The notes under the pieces were generated by a model. That model was not told the origin of the DNA. It made no database searches and was given only the letters and a program-made list of their open reading frames with translations. A stretch of DNA of 64,000 bases, taken from Phycisphaerales bacterium (GTDB taxonomy: Bacteria > Planctomycetota > Phycisphaerae > Phycisphaerales > SM1A02). The stretch is from positions 1 through 64,000 of the forward strand of contig JAQWNP010000007.1 in assembly GCA_029268515.1 (NCBI GenBank), written 5' to 3'. This document shows, piece after piece, positions 57,501 through 64,000 of this stretch; within the stretch, counting starts at the first letter, position 1, and each line of letters starts with the position of its first letter. A program made the translations under genes and the position numbers.

Positions 57501-60435
57501 AATAGCTGATTTGGTTGGGACGCCAACCGCAGACACGACTCAACAGCCAGCCTTCTTAGCCGAGCAGCTCTTGTTGCCACCTGGTACGCCTGAAGCGCCG
57601 TATACGGCGGTCTTCTATGCCATGGATGAAAATATCAGCCGAATAGTTCAGCAGGGGGCCAGTGCTGAGAGCTCTGAGCAAGATCCACTGGAACAACCGT
57701 GGATCGACTTCCTTGATCTCAAGGTGAAGCCCATTTGGACCAACGCGGTACAAGCGCCGACAGCCGGCTCGCCGGTCGTCGACTTGCCTTCTTATGACTA
57801 TGACGATCCTAACAGCACGCCAACACTGCAGCCACTGGGGCCGCAAGGCCAAATGCAGGGGTCACTGGTGGTCAACGTGAACCGTGTACATGAAGAGCTC
57901 TTGTTGCCACCAGCATGGCGCACCTATCGCTGCTGGTATGACGATGAACTTGACAGTGTGGCTTCGCCAACAATTCAGCTCAAGCGTTATGTGGCGCCGA
58001 TTCCCGTCCAGCAAGATGTGCCCGGTTCAGGTGGGCAGCAGCAAGCCCCGCCACTGGTCGTGGTTGATCGGCTTGATGACCCAAGTTGGAGCTATACCGG
58101 TGGCAATACACTGAGTTATGACTTTGATGAAACCTTTGCCGGTGCCATTCATGAGATGGGTGAAGACGTTGGTCAAATTCTGCAGGATGCCCCAACCCTG
58201 CCAATGAACAGTTATTTGAATCCCAATCAGTCACCTTCGCCTTATGAGCCTTCTGGGCTGACGCTTGATCAAAAGAACGATGCCGATCGTTTTACCCATT
58301 GGACACAGTGGGTGCGGGCTTCACGCAGTTGGGGATACGACCGTGATGGCAATGGTACGTATGATCCTGATGAGCGTAACCCGCGTTATGTCTTTGCTGA
58401 TCGAGTGATTACCAAGCCAGCTCAAGTCACCGTCGATGTACCAGATGCTTCGGGGGCGCCGGTTGCGTACAGCGATCTTTCCTTCTTTGACGGTGAATCC
58501 GGTATTCCCAATCAAAGTCAAACAGGCAATGATGCTGCAGGGGATCCACTAAGCGGTTTGAAAGGTGGCCAGCGCTTCAACATGACCGAGGCGCCTGATG
58601 ATGCGAATTTTGAAAATGGTCTGACAAACCCACGTGAAGCCTGGTTCCTTCGTGACTACTGGCCTGCCGGAGCAGGCGTTGATTTGAACGGGGCTCAGTC
58701 GCTCAGTGCGCGCAAGCCAACCTTCTTCAACTTCGCGATCGAGAAAACACCTGTGAGTGAGTTTGATCCGGAAGATGCAATCACATGGTCCATTCCCGAT
58801 AAGGGTTGGTATGGGCAAGCTCAAGCCTCATCTGGTGGTACGGGTGAACCGCCTGAGTTCTCTCAAGAAGCGACCGTGGAGGATCTGGAGAGCGATGAAA
58901 TTGAACTAGAACTGACCGGTAACTTTGATCGTTCCGCCAGCCGCTATTGGTATCCCATGCAAATGTTGCAGAAAGACTGGAACTTTGAGCAGGTTGGTGA
59001 ACTCAACAACGTGTGGCTCTTTGGTCATGAAATTGCCATGCGCAATGGAACTGACTACGCCACCACCTTGACGACCTTCTCAGAGTTTATGAGTCGAGAA
59101 GAAGAGGATCTCACTGGCGCCGATGCCCAGGTGAACCGCCTGCGCGTCAAGCCGACGTTCAGTGGCACACCAGCAGATGATATTAGTCCTGCTCCAGCCT
59201 ATAACTGGGGCGCTAATGCCGGCACTATTGGCGGCGCCTCAAATGTGCTTGACCCAACCGATCCGCGCTGGCAACAACCAGTGGTGCCCATGGGCAGCCG
59301 TGTCTTTGATGCCTTTGTCTGTGACGGGCTTGGTGAAGTCTATGACATCAACAATGACTTCAAGGTGGATCAGATCGATCGTCAGGAGATGGCCGATTTT
59401 CGTTTCTCTAACGCCAATGGTTTTACTGGCAAGTCGACGCCGGGTTTGGTCAATGTCAATACCGCCACTGTTGAAGTGCTGCGAGCATTGCCGAACATGT
59501 TTAAGGCGGTCCACATGGACTACAATGAGAAGTTAGATACCTGGGGCTCAGCGGCTGTTGATATGAACCCCCGTGTCGGTGTGCCTGAGTCCATTATTCA
59601 TTACCGTGATTTACTTGGCGGAGCCAACATTGTGGATATTGGTAGTGGGCCGGAGATTGGTACTGATGAAACCGGCTATCGCAATGGCCCCTGGTATCAC
59701 ACCCGTGGTACGCGCTGGCGCAGTCCTGCAGGACTCGGCGGTACAGAGCCTCTGGTCGATAACATGCGCGATGAGCCAGGTATTACTTCGATTGGTGAAT
59801 TGCTTTTGCTTGATCGCCCTGGGGCCAGCCCCTTTGGTGGTAGCCATGACTTTGATGGTTTTGCATTCAACTATTCTGCTGACGCCAGTTGGACACCCGT
59901 GGATCGCTATTTGAGTTCTGATGGCTACCGTATTGGCTTTGCAGCGTTGGACCCATTCCGTGTCAATGACACACAGCTCGGTGGTGGTTTTAACGATACT
60001 GATGGTGATGGTCTTCCTGATGCCGATACAGGCCCCATGAGTTCTATGGATGGTTTGCCAAGTTACAGTCGTGGTTCACTTGGCGCCTATCTCTCGACCG
60101 ACAGGCAGACCACACATGACCCCTATGCCAATGGATCAGCGTCTGGCCAGGAACAGTACCTGGGCGATCGTGTCTCCAGTGACAGTGAAGAGGCCAACTT
60201 GCTGTTCTCGGGCATCTCGAATCTGATTACCACACGAAGTGACCTGTTCTTGGTCTACTTCAATGTGCGTGGCTTCAAAGAGACCCGCTACCCAGACGGT
60301 ACGATCGGCTGGGACGCCACCAATAAGGATGCCATTGTTGATGAAAGCCGTTGGGTCATGATCGTCGATCGCAGTGAGGTCGAGTCGCCCAGCGACGAGC
60401 CGCGTATTCTTCTTTTGGAGCGTGTCGACAACTAA
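54580..60435 (+). CDS. Giant GspK-like pseudopilin-associated protein
   Basis: 1951 residues, against about 300 for typical GspK. The N terminus has a membrane span (AMILVAAMLTLLVIMATAYI) preceded by basic residues, and a GspK-style start. Two GspK-like helix-hairpin segments are seen: GKLNLNTATIF near 401 and GLVNVNTATVEVLRALPNMF near 1623. Several Asp-rich calcium-loop motifs occur (near 328, 366, 1254, 1588 and 1806; for example DTDGDGLPDADT). A region near 945-1010 (VQIANPFDVAIDLSDYVIDV) resembles a lamin-tail-like beta domain. ATG 54580 has GCGAGGTG upstream and follows the GspJ-like gene; a longer ORF from 54331 overlaps that gene. A strong terminator follows. Confidence 0.8.
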   Translation: MKYIDLPIRLTDRRQWRGNAMILVAAMLTLLVIMATAYISRTRATRSTAAAHQSAAQREGAGEHVGAMLAEELAQALFARPLAVPEGGFSFDADADNYVGNSNNARIQSGAQLVGDGTGFPQPGAVGPDDRGGRYSADRWHPFNHAPMHVAPVTNLPDDNGVIFPPVGPRNAIGNPGFGDSRWLRSTEPLRWASNWQTTGQTSEDLNAFSHWKHMTYLARPDNGWRLCTDISNVGPQTTLMNLNLPVEQWLPTPPGGVSDEGYALLNSTSGNATLNTTPDPNNPEQTLFDAAWDNWFSGNTVAIDQSGALAYADPTLAPPNHYDLSDLDGDGNNYNFRDRPEAAYAKFDTAGNINWRWYVERRLNDTDGDGFTDSFWWIPPLPIKDGVHHVVGVSVVDLSGKLNLNTATIFRRNEDSRYQNDAGFVLPQATAGHTPADVALVGQEVPPLIHNGGGGFPQQGGGNISQEEITSSTGSFNWNTGFFDTPMNQPGWFQRQPVDNAERWVEYSGGGNGHQVIWPHLEWYANTDGVPTDGMPRWRLFGNYTDDPFLELFGLNGNLDFWDEAYDDTQNSEIHPWATQQGRLRYWNLKGSRPDDPLAGLTNLDLSEELELAAYHGQNRPYQFSELENYTHWEGPSWAQIGPLRGRNNRAETSEGLGQLSNQQLVFDNRRKLTGYNGARNDELPAWLRFSKRRPNLLTPDQWDYPDAIEGASEFRRVMNEFDDQRGWKLDLREDRFPNGESRPRLDNDPTTGYLSLSQRLSPTLMMALTDGPEMTFGAGAFGDDLDPAAPYHSYFGVYNSVTDEAYRNTRRLAAAYAANILQWRDSDQDLKLVEAVPLPDVGLHQPELYAGGSQPVDTNQMQMNNRYFLGVEPQPFLLEAFVAHVHSAQEIPERDELGIPYRDEDQEANTVFENPYGPCANGTGGSATPQSTPGPNDPNWQSTIVVVQIANPFDVAIDLSDYVIDVFGQEFEIADLVGTPTADTTQQPAFLAEQLLLPPGTPEAPYTAVFYAMDENISRIVQQGASAESSEQDPLEQPWIDFLDLKVKPIWTNAVQAPTAGSPVVDLPSYDYDDPNSTPTLQPLGPQGQMQGSLVVNVNRVHEELLLPPAWRTYRCWYDDELDSVASPTIQLKRYVAPIPVQQDVPGSGGQQQAPPLVVVDRLDDPSWSYTGGNTLSYDFDETFAGAIHEMGEDVGQILQDAPTLPMNSYLNPNQSPSPYEPSGLTLDQKNDADRFTHWTQWVRASRSWGYDRDGNGTYDPDERNPRYVFADRVITKPAQVTVDVPDASGAPVAYSDLSFFDGESGIPNQSQTGNDAAGDPLSGLKGGQRFNMTEAPDDANFENGLTNPREAWFLRDYWPAGAGVDLNGAQSLSARKPTFFNFAIEKTPVSEFDPEDAITWSIPDKGWYGQAQASSGGTGEPPEFSQEATVEDLESDEIELELTGNFDRSASRYWYPMQMLQKDWNFEQVGELNNVWLFGHEIAMRNGTDYATTLTTFSEFMSREEEDLTGADAQVNRLRVKPTFSGTPADDISPAPAYNWGANAGTIGGASNVLDPTDPRWQQPVVPMGSRVFDAFVCDGLGEVYDINNDFKVDQIDRQEMADFRFSNANGFTGKSTPGLVNVNTATVEVLRALPNMFKAVHMDYNEKLDTWGSAAVDMNPRVGVPESIIHYRDLLGGANIVDIGSGPEIGTDETGYRNGPWYHTRGTRWRSPAGLGGTEPLVDNMRDEPGITSIGELLLLDRPGASPFGGSHDFDGFAFNYSADASWTPVDRYLSSDGYRIGFAALDPFRVNDTQLGGGFNDTDGDGLPDADTGPMSSMDGLPSYSRGSLGAYLSTDRQTTHDPYANGSASGQEQYLGDRVSSDSEEANLLFSGISNLITTRSDLFLVYFNVRGFKETRYPDGTIGWDATNKDAIVDESRWVMIVDRSEVESPSDEPRILLLERVDN

Positions 60436-60477
60436 CCGGCTGGGGGTATCTTCCGCCCAGCAGTAAATTTACAACCG

Positions 60478-60528
60478 CCGCGCCCCGTCACGCTCATCCG
60501 CTTCGAGCTGCGGGGCGTGGTCTTTTTT
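60478..60528 (+). terminator. Rho-independent terminator after the pilin cluster
   Basis: A 10-bp stem pairs 60478-60487 with 60511-60520 (one G-U). The loop holds a further GCTC/GAGC pairing. TCTTTTTT follows at 60521. It closes the pilB2-to-GspK run. Confidence 0.88.
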
Positions 60529-60555
60529 GGTTGGTCAAGAGGCGCTGACTGAGGC

Positions 60556-62160
60556 GTGTGTCAGGTGGGGTTGATTCTGTCAGGCGTAGCCGAGTTGGTG
60601 TTCTTTGGGTACGCTTTAGCAGCCATGTTGATGACACTCGCCACTGAATATGTTGACATTCTCCTCGCCGCATTTGGGCAGATGGCTTCTGAGCACTCTG
60701 AGCAAATGATGGAGGCCACCCGAGCGCAGCAAGAGGCTTCGGGTGTTGTTCAAACACCCATTCCCGGCGAAAAAGTTGAGGCGCTTACCAGTGTGGGGGC
60801 GGCATTAGTTCCACAAGGCCTCAGTGAACTCAACAGTGCTGTTGGCGGCCTTGAGTTTGCCTTGGCGGTGGTGGTGAGTCTGACCGCGCTGGCAGCCTGG
60901 ATCAATGATCGGTTCTTCCGTGTGCCGGCGGCCATTGTGGCTTTGGTGTCTGGCGCGGTGTATGCGCTGGTGACACTTCTTCTCGTAAAAACTGGGGTGG
61001 TTGATTCTAATTACCTGAAGAACTTATTAGAGACCTATCAGTTTCAAGATCTGGTGTTGCATGGACTGCTTGGATTTATTCTTTTCGCGGCGGCATTGCA
61101 GGTTGATTTAGGCAAACTCAGAAGCGCGGCTTGGGGCATTGCCTACTTGTCAACGCTTGGGGTGGTTATTTTTATATTGCTGTTTGGGACCATGATCTGG
61201 TGTGTCATCACGGGCATGAATTACGTCTGGCCAGGCGAGATCAAACCTTTTGTATGGATCGGTTGTATCGTCATGGCCGCGATCATTGCGCCCACTGATG
61301 CTGCGGCGGTGATCTCAATTATGCGGCGTGTCAAAGCGCCAGAAAAATTACGTCTGACAGTGGCTGGTGAATCACTGTTCAACGATGCGGTAAGTATTGT
61401 GCTGTTTCTCGTAGCTGCCCAGCTGTACTTGTCGACCGAGTCGGTTCATGCAGGTGATATTGCATTGCAGTTGACGCGCGAGCTGGTTGGTGGGTTTGTA
61501 TTGGGTGGTGTGTTGGCCCTTATTGGCCTCGGTATGCTGCGGAGCACTATTAATTCAAGCACGCGTGTCTTGATTACCTTGGGTATTGTCTTAGCTGGAA
61601 CTTGCGCTGCCATTGTTCTCAAGACATCGGGACCGTTGGCGATGGTGGTGGCGGGCATTTTGATCGGTGAATTTGCCAAGGGTGGTACGCCCAAATCGCG
61701 GCACACGACAGCCAGCTTCTGGGACGTGATCGATCAAGCCCTCAACGGCATTCTGTTTATGCTCTTGGGCCTGGAGTTGCTGCAACTGACTTGGAAGCCT
61801 GCGGTGATAATAGCCTCGTTTGTTGTCTTCTGGTTTATTCTGGTGGCTCGTTACTTGAGTTTATGGTTGCCTGGGCTTCTTGTTGGACCCGAAAATCGTT
61901 TCTCGCAAGGCCAGCTCATCTTGCTGACCTGGTGTGGGCTGCGCGGTGGGGTATCAGTCGCGTTAGCCCTGGCCTTAGGGTCGGAAGCGGTGATCGCTGG
62001 AATGATGGATGGAGAGATGCGTGAGAAATTTGATACCCACATTCATCCATCGATCATCTTGTCTGCTTTTATTTTGGTGACCATGTCGATGTTGCTGCAG
62101 GGTCTCACAGCGCCGATGGTGGTGCGATGGGTAGCACGACGCGAAGAAAAGGCTGACTAA
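60556..62160 (+). CDS. CPA1-family Na+(K+)/H+ antiporter
   Basis: 534 residues with about 12 spans. CPA1/NhaP signature segments are present: APTDAAAVISIMRRV, VAGESLFNDAVSIVLFLV (with the ion-binding Asn-Asp pair), and WCGLRGGVSVALALALG. It exchanges Na+ or K+ for H+ at the inner membrane. The N-terminal 90 residues hold one extra hydrophobic stretch (about 5-40) and a polar section before the core. The start is GTG 60556 in this reading, with GAGG upstream; ATG 60625 is an alternative. It lies after the pilin-cluster terminator, convergent with uppS. Confidence 0.9.
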   Translation: MCQVGLILSGVAELVFFGYALAAMLMTLATEYVDILLAAFGQMASEHSEQMMEATRAQQEASGVVQTPIPGEKVEALTSVGAALVPQGLSELNSAVGGLEFALAVVVSLTALAAWINDRFFRVPAAIVALVSGAVYALVTLLLVKTGVVDSNYLKNLLETYQFQDLVLHGLLGFILFAAALQVDLGKLRSAAWGIAYLSTLGVVIFILLFGTMIWCVITGMNYVWPGEIKPFVWIGCIVMAAIIAPTDAAAVISIMRRVKAPEKLRLTVAGESLFNDAVSIVLFLVAAQLYLSTESVHAGDIALQLTRELVGGFVLGGVLALIGLGMLRSTINSSTRVLITLGIVLAGTCAAIVLKTSGPLAMVVAGILIGEFAKGGTPKSRHTTASFWDVIDQALNGILFMLLGLELLQLTWKPAVIIASFVVFWFILVARYLSLWLPGLLVGPENRFSQGQLILLTWCGLRGGVSVALALALGSEAVIAGMMDGEMREKFDTHIHPSIILSAFILVTMSMLLQGLTAPMVVRWVARREEKAD

Positions 62161-62174
62161 GTCAGACTTCTCGT

Positions 62175-62966
62175 TTATGAGTTTGTTTTGTCGACCCCAC
62201 CAAAGCGGCGGTCGCGGCTGGCATAATCGCGAATCGCTTTGTGTAAGTCTTCATCGCAAAAATCTGGCCAATACGTGTCAGTGACATGAATCTCGGCGTA
62301 GCTGATTTGCCAGAGCAAATAGTTTGAGATGCGATGTTCGCCAGCGGTGCGGATCAGAAGATCTGGATCAGGCTGTCCTGCGGTATAGAGGTGATCTGAA
62401 ACCAACTGCTCGGTAATTGCGTCACGGTCCAGTTTGCCGCTGGCTACCTTGTTGGCGATGGCGGTGACGGCATCAGTGATCTCTTGGCGTGAGCTGTAGT
62501 TGACCGCCAAGTTGAGTGTCAGGCCGGTGCAGTGGCTGGTCGCTTCAATCGTTTCATCGACCGCGGCGAGCACGGCGGGGTCAAGGCCCTCACGGCGGCC
62601 AATTTGTTGGAATCGCACGTTGTTGCGGATGAGCTCGTCGCGTTCCTTGGCAAGGTACTCCAAGTACAGCGACATCAGGGCGCTGACCTCTTCGGGCGGT
62701 CGCTTCCAGTTTTCAATTGAAAAGGAATACATCGTCATGGTGTCGATGTGCAGGTGCCCGGCTGCGATAATGATGTCGCGTGTGACAGGAGCGCCAGCTC
62801 GGTGGCCACTGATGCGCGGCTTGCCATGCTCGAGTGCCCAGCGTCCGTTGCCGTCCATGATGATGGCAATATGTTTGGGGCGCCGCTCCAGCGGCACGTC
62901 GGGCAGGGGATCTTGCGCGGGCTCAGTGCGCTGTTGAGAGGTTGGTGTCGAAGCGTTGCTGGGCAT
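62175..62966 (-). CDS. uppS: Isoprenyl (undecaprenyl) diphosphate synthase
   Basis: Makes the C55 lipid carrier for peptidoglycan and surface glycans. Cis-prenyltransferase motifs are intact: IAIIMDGNGRWALEHG with the catalytic Asp, SGHRAGA, TMYSFSIENWKRP, LTLNLAVNYSSRQEI, and DLLIRTAGEHRISNYLLWQ with ISYAEIHVTDTYWPDF. The first 30 residues are polar and probably disordered. Length 263. It converges on the antiporter and is divergent from the secreted-protein gene. Product chain length is inferred. Confidence 0.94.
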   Translation of the reverse strand: MPSNASTPTSQQRTEPAQDPLPDVPLERRPKHIAIIMDGNGRWALEHGKPRISGHRAGAPVTRDIIIAAGHLHIDTMTMYSFSIENWKRPPEEVSALMSLYLEYLAKERDELIRNNVRFQQIGRREGLDPAVLAAVDETIEATSHCTGLTLNLAVNYSSRQEITDAVTAIANKVASGKLDRDAITEQLVSDHLYTAGQPDPDLLIRTAGEHRISNYLLWQISYAEIHVTDTYWPDFCDEDLHKAIRDYASRDRRFGGVDKTNS

Positions 62967-63102
62967 ATCTGCTCTATGGTAGTGGGTTGCTGATCGCCTT
63001 GTTACACAAGCGTGACAATAGATCTCGCTTGGCGGCGTTGAACATCTGAAGGGTCAAACATCTGTTGATTGTAAACCATGCTGATTGGCAAGGAGTCTAT
63101 CA

Positions 63103-64000
63103 ATGCGCCGTTCTCTGTCTCAAAAGAAGCTTGAAATCCGCTTTGGTCGGTTTTGCGGGTATCCATTCTCTCTCGACGATTGCTTCAGGCGAAGTGGGCC
63201 GACGACATTTGTCGGACATTTGCTCCTGATTGGTGTGCTTTGGGGGGCATGGAGCGACCCATTGGTGGCCCAAGATCAGATGACGCCGCTGGCCGAAACC
63301 ACTGTGGTTGGTGTTGATTATCTTGATGCTGGCGCTTTGGCTCAAGCGACTGGCCCTGAATGGGTCAAGTTGCGTGATCAAGCGCTGTCGCTTGATGCGG
63401 TGTCGTTCGAGGCGTTGATCGCCGAGCTTGGCGCGCCAGAGGCGCCACTTGACTACCACGCCACGGCATCACTGCTTCTTGCATGGCAGCGCGCCCCAGA
63501 ACTGGGCGCCTTTCTGGATGTTGAAATTCAAGCCAATCTCGAGGCTGATGGGTATTTGCCGCGGCCTTACATTCGCGGAATGGAGGGGAAGCGTGCGTTT
63601 GTGGTCAGAACACCACCGCCTGGCTTCGATGCGAAATACAGGAAAACACTGTGGTTTGGTACGGGGGCCTACTTGCAAGCGACTAGGCAGGTCAAGCACG
63701 ATGCGTTTCTATTTTCGCTCGAGCGTCACTGGAAGCGTAACGATTTACCCTCTTATCTACGTGGCATTGAAAGGGTCGAGCCGGAGGGTACGGTAGAAGA
63801 CAGTGGCAAAGGGGTTGATCAAGATTCTCTCTGGCGTGAAGAGGTTGAGATCTATCTCTTTACGCTAGAGCAACGGCCTTCAGCGATGACAGGGCGAGGT
63901 CAGCGACTTATCACACACTACGCGCGGGCGAACCCACAAGACAGCCGTGTCATTCCGGCGCTGAGCCAGGCGATTCTTGCTTGCGATCGCAAGATTTTGT
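63103..64000 (+). CDS. Probable secreted or anchored protein, function unknown (cut by window edge)
   Basis: Open from ATG 63103 to the window end, 299 codons without a stop. AAGGAG (63090-63095) lies 7 bp upstream, a strong ribosome site. Residues 1-35 are basic and polar; about 36-53 are hydrophobic (TTFVGHLLLIGVLWGAW) and act as a signal or anchor, followed by a possible cleavage region near VAQDQ. The visible mature part (ETTVVGVDYLDAGALAQATG, LDYHATASLLLAWQRAPELG) has no domain I recognise. Divergent from uppS, 136 bp apart. Confidence 0.72.
   Translation, partial: MRRSLSQKKLEIRFGRFCGYPFSLDDCFRRSGPTTFVGHLLLIGVLWGAWSDPLVAQDQMTPLAETTVVGVDYLDAGALAQATGPEWVKLRDQALSLDAVSFEALIAELGAPEAPLDYHATASLLLAWQRAPELGAFLDVEIQANLEADGYLPRPYIRGMEGKRAFVVRTPPPGFDAKYRKTLWFGTGAYLQATRQVKHDAFLFSLERHWKRNDLPSYLRGIERVEPEGTVEDSGKGVDQDSLWREEVEIYLFTLEQRPSAMTGRGQRLITHYARANPQDSRVIPALSQAILACDRKIL

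Overview
The window most probably comes from a planctomycete, likely of the class Phycisphaerae. This is inferred from gene content and not from a phylogeny. The supporting signs are a pair of Hanks-type kinases, one carrying a long TPR tail after a single membrane span; a multi-span protein with two zinc ribbons; a type IV pilus/type II secretion cluster with very large pseudopilins; and several stand-alone or pared-down versions of normally fused enzymes (GlmU without its acyltransferase half, CoaB without CoaC, a separate TSCPD domain). Two Na+/H+-antiporter-type carriers would suit a marine cell. There is no rRNA, CRISPR array, prophage, recognisable transposase or integrase. Genes lie on both strands, tightly packed, with many 1-4 nt start/stop overlaps.

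Layout. 1-3.6 kb: two Ser/Thr kinases (minus). 3.8-10.9 kb: tRNA-Arg(UCG), fabI, an FHA protein, a reduced MnmE-like GTPase, coaX, folD, purC, a GH10-fold protein without catalytic glutamates, and a ComEA-like helix-hairpin-helix protein. 11-14.9 kb: mfd and a free TSCPD domain, closed by a strong two-way terminator. 15-20 kb (minus): tRNA-Gln(UUG), glmU-type uridylyltransferase, prs, rplY, pth, rpsF, ssb, rplI, a translation and nucleotide operon from which rpsR is missing. 20-21 kb: the largest stretch without a conventional gene, holding only two candidate small membrane peptides. 21-27 kb: a zinc-ribbon membrane protein, an aldo/keto reductase, aat, a divergent ychF and a small family of membrane proteins. 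27-35.6 kb: BamE-like protein, mrdA, rodA, rsmG, dinG, phosphomannomutase. 35.6-43 kb: thiG/thiS, an NhaD/citrate-carrier-type antiporter, an NHL-repeat protein, a YtkA-like lipoprotein, a di-haem peroxidase, and coaB. 43.3-60.4 kb: two GspE/PilB ATPases, PilT, PilC and five prepilin-type proteins, the last 1951 residues long. 60.5-64 kb: CPA1 antiporter, uppS and a secreted protein cut by the window edge.

How the genes work together. mrdA and rodA give a classic elongation peptidoglycan transpeptidase/glycosyltransferase pair with intact active-site motifs. The GlmU-type enzyme and UppS would supply UDP-GlcNAc and lipid carrier. The 43-60 kb block encodes the cytoplasmic motor, platform and pseudopilus of a type IV filament machine, but no secretin or prepilin peptidase is in view.

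The most unusual feature is a repeated pattern. At two separate loci the last 40-50 bases of a gene are copied nearby as a near-perfect direct repeat (20988-21038 with 23012-23062; 25822-25862 with 26477-26517), each pair bracketing genes for membrane proteins. The second locus also holds a frameshifted third family member. I read these as scars of tandem duplication and decay, with gene-tail-targeted insertion as the alternative. Other notable points are enzymes with altered active sites: FolD with all three cyclohydrolase residues changed, the GH10-like protein without either catalytic Glu, an MnmE-like GTPase without the usual G4 motif, and a DinG helicase lacking one iron-sulphur cysteine.
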